Part shown: positions 50,772 through 62,200 of the stretch, one piece after another | Numbering within the stretch: position 1 is the first letter of the stretch | Layout: each line of letters starts with the position of its first letter | From: Zea mays | Lineage: Eukaryota > Streptophyta > Magnoliopsida > Poales > Poaceae | Reading direction: 5' to 3' | DNA: 64,000 nt | Assembly: GCF_902167145.1 (NCBI RefSeq) | Contig: NW_023367168.1 | Coordinates: 62,001-126,000, forward strand | The notes under the pieces: generated by a model | The model's input: only the letters and a program-made list of their open reading frames with translations | Databases searched by the model: none | Told to the model about the DNA's origin: nothing | Program-made: the position numbers and the translations under genes

Positions 50772-51920
50772 TGTGGGGTGAGGTGTATGAGCGTCTGGTC
50801 AATGATCAATGGCCACACAACCCCCATTTTTGTCGAAAATAGCCATGAATGACCATTTACAATAATACCGAAGGCTAACACCTACAGATTTTTGACCAAG
50901 AAATGGTCTCCACCAGAAATCCAAGAATGTGATCTATGGCAAGGAAACATATGTGGGGTGAGGTGTATGAGCCTCTGGTCGACGATCAATGGCCACACAA
51001 CCCTAATTTTTGTCGAAAATAGCCATGAACGACCATTTTCAATGACACTGAAGGCTAACACCTACGGATTTTTGACCAAGAAATGGTCTCCACCATAAAT
51101 CCAAGAATGTGATCTATGGCAAGGAAACATATGTGGGGTGAGGTGTATGAGCCTCTGGTCGATGATCAATGGCCACACAACCCCCATTTTTGTCGAAAAT
51201 AGCCATGAATGACCATTTACAATAATACCGAAGGCTAACACCTACGGATTTTTGACCAAGAAATGGTCTCCACCAGAAATCCAAGAATGTGATCTATGGC
51301 AAGGAAACATATGTGGGGTGAGGTGTATGAGCCTCTGGTCGATGATCAATGGCCACACAACCCCCATTTTTGTCGAAAATAGCCATGAACGACCATTTTC
51401 AATAATATCGAAGGCTAACACCTACGGATTTTTGACCAAGAAATGGTCTCCACCAGAAATCCAAGAATGTGATCTACGACAAGGAAACATATGTGGGGTG
51501 AGGTGTATGAGCCTCTGGTCGACGATCAATGGCCACACAACCCCTATTTTGCCGAAAATAGCCATGAATGACCATTTTCAATAATACCGAAGGCTAACAC
51601 GTACGAGTTTTTAACCAAGAAATGGTTTCCACCAGAAATCCAAGAATGTAATCTATGGCAAGGAAACATATGTGGGGTGAGGTTTATGAGCCTCTAGTCG
51701 ATGATAAATGGCTACACAACCCCCATTTTTTATGAAAATAGCCATGAGCGACCATTTTCAATAATACTAGAGGCTAACACCTACGGATTTTAGACCAAGA
51801 AATGGTCTCCACCAGAAATCCAAGAACGTGATCTATGGCAAGGAAACATATGTGGGGTGAGGTGTATGAGCGTCTGGTCGATGATCAATGTCCACACAAC
51901 CTCCATTTTTGTCGAAAATA

Positions 51921-51925
51921 GCCAT
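51921..51925. repeat. Target-site duplication of E3, left copy (GCCAT)
   Basis: GCCAT before TGTTGG; repeated at 59275-59279. One copy restores AAAATAGCCATGAACGAC of the satellite. Confidence 0.95.
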
Positions 51926-52569
51926 TGTTGGGGGCCTTCGGCTTACGAAGGTCCTCAAAAACAGGATTTAACAGTATTTCTGGAGTTTAATGTGTGAACA
52001 GGTATCTTCGGACTCAAGTTGGTATCACAGCTGGCCAGAATAATACGAAGGTCGATACAACGCCGAAGGTGTGAGCAGGAAAGCTTCGGCGCGATACCAA
52101 CAAAATGAAACCGACTTAAAGATGAAAAGGCTATTCAGACCTCGATAGATTACAATAGAATTATTATCAAATGTAAAGGGCATGAATGTAATTTTGCATA
52201 GGCTGTGTCCTGTGCCTATAAATAGGTGAACAGTACCCACGTATTGTTCACGCTGATTTGGCATTTGCTTTTGCGTCACGCTTGTTCTTTCATCCCCTTC
52301 AAGTTAAAGGTACATGTTGTAATCTATCGATTACTTCTGTTTATACATGATAATGAAACATAATTGTTTATGTTGTTCATTATATTCCTTATAGTTCATC
52401 CTTCGTCATTATATAATGTATTTATGAAGGTATGCCCTTCATAACCTTCGTCCGAAAATCATTATATCCTGAGAGGAATAATGTTTCGAAGGGCGAAGGA
52501 CTTTACCGATTAACATTTTCTATGTTGCCTTGTTCCTGACTCATAGCATTCAAGAACAAGTCTCCAACA
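51926..52569 (+). repeat. E3 5' LTR
   Basis: 644 bp, TGTTGGGGG to CTCCAACA. Differences from the 3' LTR include T at 52244 in the promoter palindrome and TTC instead of TAC near relative position 361. Confidence 0.95.
52217..52251 (+). promoter_or_regulatory. E3 5' LTR core promoter: TATA box plus damaged palindrome
   Basis: TATAAATA at 52217-52224 and an inverted repeat at 52226-52251 with T at 52244, the same substitution and position as in the E1 5' LTR. Confidence 0.7.
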
Positions 52570-52570
52570 T

Positions 52571-52581
52571 TGGCGCCCACC
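52571..52581 (+). other. E3 primer-binding site (TGGCGCCCACC)
   Basis: One base after the 5' LTR, identical to E1. Confidence 0.65.
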
Positions 52582-52645
52582 TTCGGTGAACTCACTTCCA
52601 CTCTTTGAGTTTTTTGAACACCTTCGGCGATCATAAACCTTCGTT

Positions 52646-54163
52646 ATGGCGCCGAAGAAAGCTTCAGCAACTGGGACTGCAGCTCTACAACCGTTGGACC
52701 ACAATCAGGAGACAGTCTCCCTTCGGGAGGCCCGAAGCCAGAAAAGGAAGGCTGTTAGCCCGACACCACCAGAGGACGAGATAGATCAAGAAATCAGAAA
52801 TATGGAGATGCTTCATCAACAAGTGCAGAGGAAGAAAGAAAAGATGGCCAGGCTAGCTGAGCTGCAGAGGCAGATAGACGAAGCCTCTGAAGAAGTTCGT
52901 CACCTTGCTCAGGATGAGCAACACCGAAGGCCTCAGCACCAAGACCTTCATCACGAGGGTTTTCCCAACGAAGATGACTGGTATGACAATTTCCATCATG
53001 GGAATTTTGTTTTTGACGATGCTTCTCCTCTGTCCGCTGAGCTGCAGGCTACACCTTGGCCTCCGTCCTACAAGCCACCTCAACTTCCCGTATTCGATGG
53101 CCACTCAGACCCGAAGCAGTTTTTGATGAGCTACGAAGCAACAGTATCTTCGTATGGTGGCAATGCTGCGGTCATGGCCAAATCTTTTGTTATGGCTGTC
53201 AGGAGTGTTGCTCAAACCTGGTATTCCTCCCTTCGACCAGGAACGATCACTTCATGGCAGAAGCTGAAGGACTTGTTGTTAACTAGCTTCCAAGGGTTTC
53301 AGACGAAGCCGGTTACTGCTCAGGCTCTGTTCCAATGCACCCAGGATCACGAAGAATACCTTCAGGCGTATGTCCGAAGGTTCTTGCGTCTGAGGGCACA
53401 GGCACCAACGGTGCCCAATGAAATTGTCATTGAGGCCATGATCAAGGGGCTTCGGCCAGGACCGTCAGCTCAGTACTTCGCTAGGAAGCCTCCTCAAACT
53501 TTGGAGAAGCTGCTCCAGAAGATGGACGAGTACATTCGGGCCGATAATGATTTCCGCCAAAGAAGGGAGGAGGCTTTCAGGTTTTCTGAAATGACCAGGG
53601 GCTTCGGAGGGAGGTTTTACCCGAGGCATGTTAGATCAATTCATAACTCTACACAAAATGATGATAAAGGGAGCCAACAGCAAAGGCCACAATGTTCCTC
53701 ACAAGCTTCGGGGCAACAGCAAGGCCCCTTCCGACCACCAGCTCCAAGAGGCAGAGGCGCCAGGGGCTTCGGAGGAAGATTTGGCGATCAACAGAGAAGA
53801 ATCTTTTGCTTATTCTGTGGTGAGAACAAAGGTCATACCACCAGGATGTGCCATGTTACCATCCAGAAGCAAAAAGAAATAGCCGAAGCGGCAGCACAAC
53901 AGGCTCAGCCCAAGCAGGTCATGCACACTGCTTCATATCATTCGCCTTACATCCCAGAGTATGTAGGCAATCACCCTGCAGTTTCTGTTGCTTCGGCGAG
54001 TCAACCTCAGGCTTCCTGGCAACAACCACCGCCTCCACCACCGCTGCAACAAGGTCAGCAGCCAGAAGGGAGCCAATATGCTCCACATCAAAGGGACTTC
54101 AGAGAACAGTCCGAAGCTCGCACAGTCAACAGCACTGTGCCAGAGTCAAAGCACATCTATTGA
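52646..54163 (+). CDS. gag: Retrotransposon gag polyprotein (E3)
   Basis: 505 residues, the same architecture as the E1 gag: basic and coiled-coil N terminus, PVFDG and the Retrotrans_gag core, R/G/Q-rich linker, zinc knuckle C388-C391-H397-C402 with the extra residue before histidine, and P/Q-rich tail. It differs from E1 at four residues that I see (H for Q near 102, and P for L at three places including the PPLPPPP tract). The uninterrupted frame and few changes fit a recently mobile element that can supply its own particle protein. The gag start follows a 64-bp leader after the primer-binding site. Confidence 0.9.
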   Translation: MAPKKASATGTAALQPLDHNQETVSLREARSQKRKAVSPTPPEDEIDQEIRNMEMLHQQVQRKKEKMARLAELQRQIDEASEEVRHLAQDEQHRRPQHQDLHHEGFPNEDDWYDNFHHGNFVFDDASPLSAELQATPWPPSYKPPQLPVFDGHSDPKQFLMSYEATVSSYGGNAAVMAKSFVMAVRSVAQTWYSSLRPGTITSWQKLKDLLLTSFQGFQTKPVTAQALFQCTQDHEEYLQAYVRRFLRLRAQAPTVPNEIVIEAMIKGLRPGPSAQYFARKPPQTLEKLLQKMDEYIRADNDFRQRREEAFRFSEMTRGFGGRFYPRHVRSIHNSTQNDDKGSQQQRPQCSSQASGQQQGPFRPPAPRGRGARGFGGRFGDQQRRIFCLFCGENKGHTTRMCHVTIQKQKEIAEAAAQQAQPKQVMHTASYHSPYIPEYVGNHPAVSVASASQPQASWQQPPPPPPLQQGQQPEGSQYAPHQRDFREQSEARTVNSTVPESKHIY

Positions 54164-55100
54164 CAAATATCCTACCTTAAATAGCAATCTTTTTCATTCA
54201 GTTTTATTTTCTGTAATAAAGGACATTGTTCAGGTTTCATGCAAATAGTTTCGTTGATTCCCACAAGGAAAATATATTTTCTTCACAGGCTTAAATTGTT
54301 GAGACTTGTGATAACAAAGAGGACCTTCGAACTATCGAAAATTCTTCGAAGCAACAAAAAGTCGTTCTAAAGAACGCAGAGTGAGTTTGCCGAAGTTACA
54401 AAAAAGTCGTTCCAAAGGGAGCGCAGTGTAAGTTTTATGCTCCAAAGTCGTTCCAAAGGGAATGCAGAGCATACAGCGAAAAGTCAACGCTGATACCGCC
54501 TAAGTAAAGGGCGAAGCGCGAAAAGTCAACGCGAATACCGCTGAAAGTAAAAGGCGAAGAAGCTCCTAAGGGAGGCTTACAGCGAAAAATAAACGCTGAT
54601 TCCGCTGAAGTAAAAGGCGAAGAAGCTCCTAAGGGAGGCTTATAGTAAAAAGACAATGCTGATTCAAAAGATTATGTGTTTTGTCGCAGGAATGTGTGTA
54701 TCTTCGGAATAAACACCATCTTACACAGCATAACATCATCGCATCATTTCGCATAGCATAAGCATCATACATCATGTTGCATATGGCACAAGAGGTGGAC
54801 ATCATATTAGTCTACAGAAGAACGTTATTGATCTTCGGAAGTATAGCTTCGGAAAGTGTCTTCACGAAGCCTGGATATTATTCATCAGAACACTGGATAT
54901 TGTTGTGACAAAGAAAAATTCCTCTTCACGAAGCATGAAAAGAAGGGAAGGTGTTTTTTTTTTCGTCAAAGACTCAAAAAGCGGTACGTGTAAAGTTTCA
55001 TGCATCGTAAAGAATTGAGCAATAAAAATGGGTATATTACATTCAGGATTACAAAATGTTACAATATATTACATTTCAGAAGTTTAATTTACAATAGTAT
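54164..55100. other. E3 spacer with minisatellite
   Basis: Nearly identical to E1 6,181-7,115. The GCGAAGAAGCTCCTAAGG block starts at 54554 and 54617 (63-bp step). No gene is seen. It holds the facing 3' untranslated regions of gag and of the antisense gene. Confidence 0.7.
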
Positions 55101-58100
55101 TTAATCTTCTCTCAGAACAACTTCTGCAGCCTCATTCAGGAGCCGATTGACGACTTCGTCCATGATGGCTTCGGCCATCTTTTTAATTTCGTCGTCTCCT
55201 TTCGGCTGAGGGCCTGAAGACGCTTTAGCAGGATCTGAAGGACAGGATACGGCTATGTTGCTATTACAAATGGCAAACGAAGCTTAAAACCAAAAATTAC
55301 AACACAATAAAAACTATTAGTTAATACCTAATTGACCTTCGGGCTCCGCGCTCTTTTCAGCAGCCTTAGCCACTTCTCTAGCATCGTGAATGCCCTTTTC
55401 ACTTTTTTGAATAATTTCTCCTGCCATTTCTCGGCCACCATTATCCCAGATATCGGTAAAAAACTTTCCACCGATCATACTTGCTTCGGCCGAAGGATCT
55501 CTTGCATCTTCAAAGGACAAAGCAGCTTCGGATTGTGCTAAAATTTTTACATGCTCACAGCCCTTCTTCTCTAAAATGGTGGCAATTCCTCTGGCCCCAG
55601 AGAAAGCACATATATCTCCACGGCTATTTAAAATTTCTTCGAAGGCCTCAGCTTCGTGGCCGATCCATTCAATGGGACCTTCGGGATTGCCTCTCGTAAA
55701 GTTTTCTTCACTTGAGAAGGCGCCGACCCTGGCGAAGCTAGCTTTTAACTTCTTAACACACTCTATAGATTTGTTATAACATCTCTTCTTGAATGAACGA
55801 AGCTCTTCAACAGTTACTTCTAGGTGATCTGCCCATTGGTCGCTGAGTTCTCGCCTTGTTTCTTCAAGTTTGCGTTCTTCCTTGGCTCTGGCCAGTTGTT
55901 TCCGAAGATCTTCAATTTCTCGCTTCTGAGCTTCAGCTTGACCCTTAAAAGCAGCTTCGTCTTCCTTTATTTTATTTAGCAATGAGTATAATATTTTATC
56001 TTTTTCGAGGCCTTCGTTCCTCAGTTCAATTACTTCGGAACGAAGGTTGCTCAGGGCTATAGCACACCCTTCGTCTTCAGCATCTTTTTGTGCCCTAAGG
56101 GCATTGCTAAGTATCAGGCCCTGCGAAGAGAAATATGTGTGTGTCAATAAATTTAAACAAACAAAAGATTTTTTGGTATCAACAAAGAATACAAGGATCC
56201 CATTTGTCGCACCTTTAAGCTATTATAGGCCAGGCTGTCGGCCAGATCGTTCTTCGACAGCACAGAGAGCCCGTCTTCTAAGGTTGGGAATCCGAAGCTC
56301 TTGCTCATCTCCCGGCAGACAGAAATTTTCTTGCTGTCAGGGAGACAATACAAAAAGTCTTCTTCTCCACTACCATTAAATATTAACGCCCCCTTTGGAT
56401 ACTTCAGTTTCTGGGCGTAGTGCTGGGCTTCTTGCTCTTCTTTTTCTGATAGTCTTTTCCCCGAAGCATGACGAACAATATAATCACGAACTTTGGAGGA
56501 TGCTTCGGGGACAACGACACCGATTTCTTCAATAGATGTTGGCTTTGTTATTTTTTCTTCCTCAGTTTCCAAGGATTTTATCTTTACGGGCTCTAAGGAC
56601 CCAGCTTCGGTTTCAATTTCCTGCTCTGGAGTTCTTGTATCAGAAATTTCGGTTGTTGTTTTAGGAGTGGCAGCAGCCTTCTTCGGAGGTGTGCTTGAAG
56701 ATTTGATTGTTTCCAATACATCTAGCACATTAGCCATTCTCTTTCTTTTCGGAGTCACTACTGGCACTTTTTGATTTTTCACTGTCTCAACATTTGCTGC
56801 AGGACTCACAATTTTTGATACTTTTTCTTCAGATGGTTTTTTCTCTTCTTCAATTTTTTCTGTGGATGGCGCTTCGGCCATTTCTTTGGTTTCCGGTAGC
56901 AAAATCTTCGGTTCTTCCAATTCTATCCTTTTTGGCGCTTCGGCTATTTCTGCAGCTGCTGGCGGCGTGGCTGGTTTGGTTGGCTTTTTAGCCTCGGTGG
57001 CCGAAGAAGATTTTCCGGTAAACTCGGGCACCGAAGCTGGTTCGATATAGCGCGGCCGGTGTGTGAGGACCTTTATCTTCTTTCTTTCAGGTTTTGGCTC
57101 GCTAGGAGCAGTTGCAACTTCTTCTTTTGCAGAGGTTGTGTTTTTTCTCTTCTGCCTTCGAATGGGATAGCAATAGTCAGGGTAGACAAACCCAATTGCA
57201 TCAAATACCCGATTCAGCCTCTTCTTTTTTCGGCCTCCGAAGGCTACTGACATCGCAGTATCTTCGGCCTTCGAATAAGCACCAAGCAGCTCATCACTTA
57301 AATTTTCAATGCTTTTTAACCAGTCATCATCTGGCTCAGCAAATTTATCTCCGAACTTGAAGGTGTACTTCAGTCTCACAAGTCCACCTTCGTCGGCCTC
57401 TTTTATGGTTTCTTGTGGCATTTCCCATTTCTCCGCGAGCGGCCATACCCGGAAGGCAATATGCTCTTGTACTAAATCTCTCGTTCCAATAAAAGAGCAG
57501 ATAACGCCGAAGGCCCTCTGGCATTCTTCGGCAGCTTCACTCATTTCAACCTTCAGCCTTCGAAGGCCGAAGCTTTGCCAAATAGGGCGCATAATTATAC
57601 CTTTGATATCTTCTCGTACTGACAGGTCATTCTTCACATAAAACCATTCTGTCATCCAGTCGCCGGGCCATCTCTTCCGAAAGGTTGGTACGGGGCAGCT
57701 TGACCCGGACCGAGAAACGAAGCTGTAGCAGCCAAAATTGTTATGATACTGTTCCTTGCCCCAAGGTTTTGTTTCATATGATAATTCGTGTATATTGCAG
57801 AAGCTTTTTGCATCAGGCATCAGACCATGGCTTCTCGCGGCCCACACGAAGATATTCAGCCTTATAATTGCCTCGGGAGTAAGTTGATGAAGATAGACTT
57901 CGAAGATTTTCAACACCTCCACGACGAAGCTGCTCAAGGGAAATCGTAGCCCAGCTTTCAAAAAGCTTCGGTACACTACGACTTCATTCTCTTCAGGGTG
58001 TGGACAAGTCTTCTCCCCTTCGTCGGCCCTCACAATGGACAAATCCCGGAAATACCTTCCTCTCATGTTGACAAGATGATTCTCTTTGATAGTTGACTTA

Positions 58101-58324
58101 CCATAAACTGAATGGCTTGGTCGCCAGGGACGATCTTCGGAGTCTTCACTACCGCTGTCCACATCATAACTGTCGCTGTCACCAGTATCCTCAGACAAGC
58201 CTTCTAGAATTTCCTTGGTAATTTTTTCCGTGTTGGTCTTCGACATCGCTATAAGAAACCCCAAGTTTTTCTCTTCGTCAAGAGTCAGCTTCGTCTCAGC
58301 AGCAGCTTTCTTATCTCCAGACAT
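55101..58324 (-). CDS. Antisense three-exon gene (E3): Transposase_28-like protein
   Basis: Inferred exons on the minus strand are 58324-56213 (2,112 bp), 56120-55328 (793 bp) and 55234-55101 (134 bp). Lengths are exactly as in E1, introns are 92 and 93 bp, and the acceptors are CGCAG and CTTCAG. The predicted product is about 1,012 residues with the PF04195-like segment at 118-235, basic clusters near 365-418, an acidic/proline-rich linker, a coiled coil in exon 2, and a short helical C terminus ending VVLRED. E1, E2 and E3 share intron lengths and phases, which argues for function at the RNA level. The role is unknown; a nuclear or RNA-binding accessory role is only a guess. Confidence 0.74.
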
Positions 58325-58466
58325 CTTCGGAAACACTAAAAAACTGTTTTCAAAGCCGAAGCTTCAAAACTAAAAGCTCAGAAAATCTTAGTGCGCAAAA
58401 GCTAAAAATCGAGTGAGCGAGAGCAAGTGACAAGAGAGCGTGCCAAATGAGTTTGCGGTATGACCG

Positions 58467-58474
58467 TATTTATA
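58467..58474 (-). promoter_or_regulatory. TATA box of the antisense gene (E3)
   Basis: TATAAATA on the minus strand about 143 bp before the ATG at 58324. The interval 58,325-58,630 has no other gene. Confidence 0.6.
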
Positions 58475-58620
58475 TGCCCAATGTGTTGAAAATTGAAAGA
58501 CCCCGCTTGTCAGTGAATGTTGCTATTCTAGCAAAGGGAAGGTGTTTTTTCGGACCTTCGGCGTAAAGCCTTCGTCCATTTCGCAATCTAAATTTATTGT
58601 TTTAAACAAATTAATATTGC

Positions 58621-58630
58621 GAGGGGCTAC
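58621..58630 (+). other. E3 polypurine tract region
   Basis: GAGGGGCTAC directly before the 3' LTR. Confidence 0.55.
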
Positions 58631-59274
58631 TGTTGGGGGCCTTCGGCTTACGAAGGTCCTCAAAAACAGGATTTAACAGTATTTCTGGAGTTTAATGTGT
58701 GAACAGGTATCTTCGGACTCAAGTTGGTATCACAGCTGGCCAGAATAATACGAAGGTCGATACAACGTCGAAGGTGTGAGCAGGAAAGCTTCGGCGCGAT
58801 ACCAACAAAATGAAACCGACTTAAAGATGAAAAGGCTATTCAGACCTCGATAGATTACAATAGAATTATTATCAAATGTAAAGGGCATGAATGTAATTTT
58901 GCATAGGCTGTGTCCTGTGCCTATAAATAGGTGAACAGTACCCACGTACTGTTCACGCTAATTTGGCATTTGCTTTTGCGTCACGCTTGTACTTTCATCC
59001 CCTTCAAGTTAAAGGTACATGTTGTAATCTATCGATTACTTCTGTTTATACATGATAATGAAACATAATTGTTTATGTTGTTCATTATATTCCTTATAGT
59101 TCATCCTTCGTCATTATATAATGTATTTATGAAGGTATGCCCTTCATAACCTTCGTCCGAAAATCATTATATCCTGAGAGGAATAATGTTTCGAAGGGCG
59201 AAGGACTTTACCGATTAACATTTTCTATGTTGCCTTGTTCCTGACTCATAGCATTCAAGAACAAGTCTCCAACA
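58631..59274 (+). repeat. E3 3' LTR
   Basis: 644 bp. Four differences from the 5' LTR by my count: a CG to TG change near relative position 137, C at 58949, GCTAATT for GCTGATT just after it, and TAC for TTC. Confidence 0.95.
58922..58956 (+). promoter_or_regulatory. E3 3' LTR promoter copy with intact palindrome
   Basis: TATAAATA at 58922-58929, then the perfect 11-bp inverted repeat at 58931-58956 with loop CCAC. Confidence 0.65.
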
Positions 59275-59279
59275 GCCAT
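59275..59279. repeat. Target-site duplication of E3, right copy (GCCAT)
   Basis: Identical to 51921-51925. Confidence 0.95.
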
Positions 59280-62200
59280 GAACGACAATTTTCAATAATA
59301 CCGAAGGCTAACACCTACGGATTTTTGACCAAGAAATGGTCTCCACCAGAAATCCAAGAATGTGATCTATGGCAAGGAAACATATGTGGGGTGAGGTGTA
59401 TGAGCCTCTGGTCGACGATCAATGGCCACACAACCCTAATTTTTGTCGAAAATAGCCATGAACGACCATTTTCAATGACACTGAAGGCTAACACCTACGG
59501 ATTTTTGACCAAGAAATGGTCTCCACCATAAATCCAAGAATGTGATCTATGGCAAGGAAACATATGTGTAGTGAGGTGTATGAGCCTCTGGTCGAAGATC
59601 AATGGCCACACAACCCCCATTTTTGTCGAAAATAGCCATGAATGACCATTTTCAAAAATACCAAAGGCTAACACATTCGGATTTTTGCCCAAGAAATGGT
59701 CTCCACCAGAAATCCAAGAATGTGATCTATGGCAAGGAAACATATGTGGGGTGAGGTGTACGAGCCTCTGGTCGATGATCAATGGCCACATAACCCCCAT
59801 TTTGCCGAAAATAGCCATGAATGACCATTTTCAATAATACCGAAGGCTAACACGTACGAGTTTTTGACCAAGAAATGGTCTCCACCAAAAATCCAAGAAT
59901 GTGATCTATGGCAAGGAAACATATGCGGGGTGAGATTTATGAGCCTCTAGTCGATGATAAATGGCCACACAACCCCCATTTTTTATGAAAATAGCCATGA
60001 GCGACCATTTTCAATAATATTAGAGGCTAAGACCTACGGATTTTGACCAAGAAATGGTCTCCACCAGAAATCTAAGAATGTGATCTATGGCAAGGAAACA
60101 TATGTGGGGTGAGGTGTATGAGCCTCTGGTCGATGATCAATGGCCACACAACCCACATTGTTGTCGAAAATAGCCATGAATGACCATTTACAATAATACC
60201 GAAGGCTAACACCTACGGATTTTTGACCAAGAAATGGTCTCCACCAGAAATCCAAGAATGTGATCTATGGCAAGGAAACATATGTGGGGTGAGGTGTATG
60301 AGCCTCTGGTCGATGATCAATGGCCACACAACCCCCATTTTTTGTCGAAAATGGCCATGAACGACCATTTTCAATAATATCGAAGGCTAACACCTACGGA
60401 TTTTTGACCAAGAAATGGTCTCCACCAGAAATCCAAGAATGTGATCTACGACAAGGAAACATATGTGGGGTGAGGTGTATGAGCCTCTGGTCGACGATCA
60501 ATGGCCACACAACCCCCATTTTGCCGAAAATAGCCATGAATGACCATTTTCAATAATACCGAAGGCTAACACGTACGAGTTTTTAACCAAGAAATGGTTT
60601 CCACCAGAAATCCAAGAATGTAATCTATGGCAAGGAAACATATGTGGGGTGAGGTGTACGAGCCTCTGGTCGATGATCAATGGCCACACAACCCCCATTT
60701 TGCCGAAAATAGCCATGAACGACCATTTTCAATAATACCGAAGGCTAACACGTACGAGTTTTTGACCAAGAAATGGTCTCCACCAAAAATCCAAGAATGT
60801 GATCTATGGCAAGGAAACATATGTGGGGTGAGATTTATGAGCCTCTAGTCGATGATAAATGGCCACACAACCCCCATTTTTTTTATGAAAATAGCCATGA
60901 GCGACCATTTTCAATAATATTAGAGGCTAAGACCTACGGATTTTTGACCAAGAAATGGTCTCCACCAGAAATCCAAGAATGTGATCTATGGCAAGGAAAC
61001 ATATGTGGGGTGAGGTGTATGAGCCTATGGTCGATGATCAATGGCCACACAACCCCCATTTTTGTCGAAAATAGCCATGAATGACCGTTTACAATAATAC
61101 CGAAGGCTAACACCTACGGATTTTTGACCAAGAAATGGTCTCCACCAGAAATCCAAGAATGTGATCTATGGCAAGGAAACATATGTGGGGTGAGGTGTAT
61201 GAGCCTCTGGTCGATGATCAATGGCCACACAACCCCCATTTTTGTCGAAAATAGCCATGAACGACCATTTTCAATAATATCGAAGGCTAACACCTACGGA
61301 TTTTTGACCAAGAAATGGTCTCCACCAGAAATCCAAGAATGTGATCTACGACAAGGAAACATTTGTGGGGTGAGGTGTATGAGCCTCTGGTCGACGATCA
61401 ATGGCCACACAACCCCCATTTTGCCGAAAATAGCCATGAATGACCATTTTCAATAATACCGAAGGCTAATACGTACGAGTTTTTAACCAAGAAATGGCTT
61501 CCACCAGAAATCCAAGAATGTAATCTATGGCAAGGAAACATATGTGGGGTGAGGTTTATGAGCCTCTAGTCGATGATAAATGGCCACACAACCCCCATTT
61601 TTTATAAAAATAGCCATGAGCGACCTTGAAAATAGCCATGAGCGACCATTTTCAATAATACTACAGGCTAACACCTACGGATTTTAGACCAAGAAATGGT
61701 CTCCACCAGAAATCCAAGAATGTGATCTACGACAAGGAAACATATGTGGGGTGAGGTGTATGAGCCTCTGGTCGACGATCAATGGCCACACAACCCCCAT
61801 TTTGCCGAAAATAGCCATGAATGACCATTTTCAATAATACCGAAGGCTAACACGTACGAGTTTTTAACCAAGAAATGGCTTCCACCAGAAATCCAAGAAT
61901 GTAATCTATGGCAAGGAAACATATGTGGGGTGAGGTTTATGAGCCTCTAGTCGATGATAAATGGCCACACAACCCCCATTTTTTATGAAAATAGCCATGA
62001 GCGACCTTGAAAATAGCCATGAGCGACCATTTTCAATAATACTAGAGGCTAACACCTACGGATTTTAGACCAAGAAATGGTCTCCACCAGAAATCCAAGA
62101 ATGTGATCTATGGCAAGGAAACATATGTGGGGTGAGGTGTATGAGCGTCTGGTCGATGATCAATGGACACACAACCCCCATTTTTGTCGAAAATAGCCAT

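Larger units (their letters stand above)
42963..51920 (+). repeat. knob180 satellite array, block F (plus orientation)
   Basis: About 50 monomers, the mirror of block B. Diagnostic shared variants include the GAGGATCATACACC/ATTCCTGGTGG pair (17,260-17,320 against 45,230-45,300) and the CACCATAAATCC/GTGTAGTGAGG monomers. It contains a two-copy higher-order repeat with a 2,021-bp step. No gene is seen. Confidence 0.96.
51926..59274 (+). mobile_element. E3: non-autonomous gypsy-type LTR retrotransposon (Zeon-like), 7,349 bp
   Basis: Structurally equivalent to E1, same strand, complete. I count four differences between its LTRs (about 0.6%, very roughly 0.2 million years at 1.3e-8). Its target duplication (GCCAT) and position in the monomer differ from those of E1, and it faces the same way although the satellite around it is inverted. 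E1 and E3 are therefore separate insertions and not the two arms of the inverted duplication. Both genes are open. Confidence 0.93.

Noticed and set aside
3943..59274. E1 and E3 as the two arms of the inverted duplication
   Set aside because: They lie in the same orientation within oppositely oriented satellite, have different target duplications, and sit about 0.5 kb apart in mirrored coordinates.
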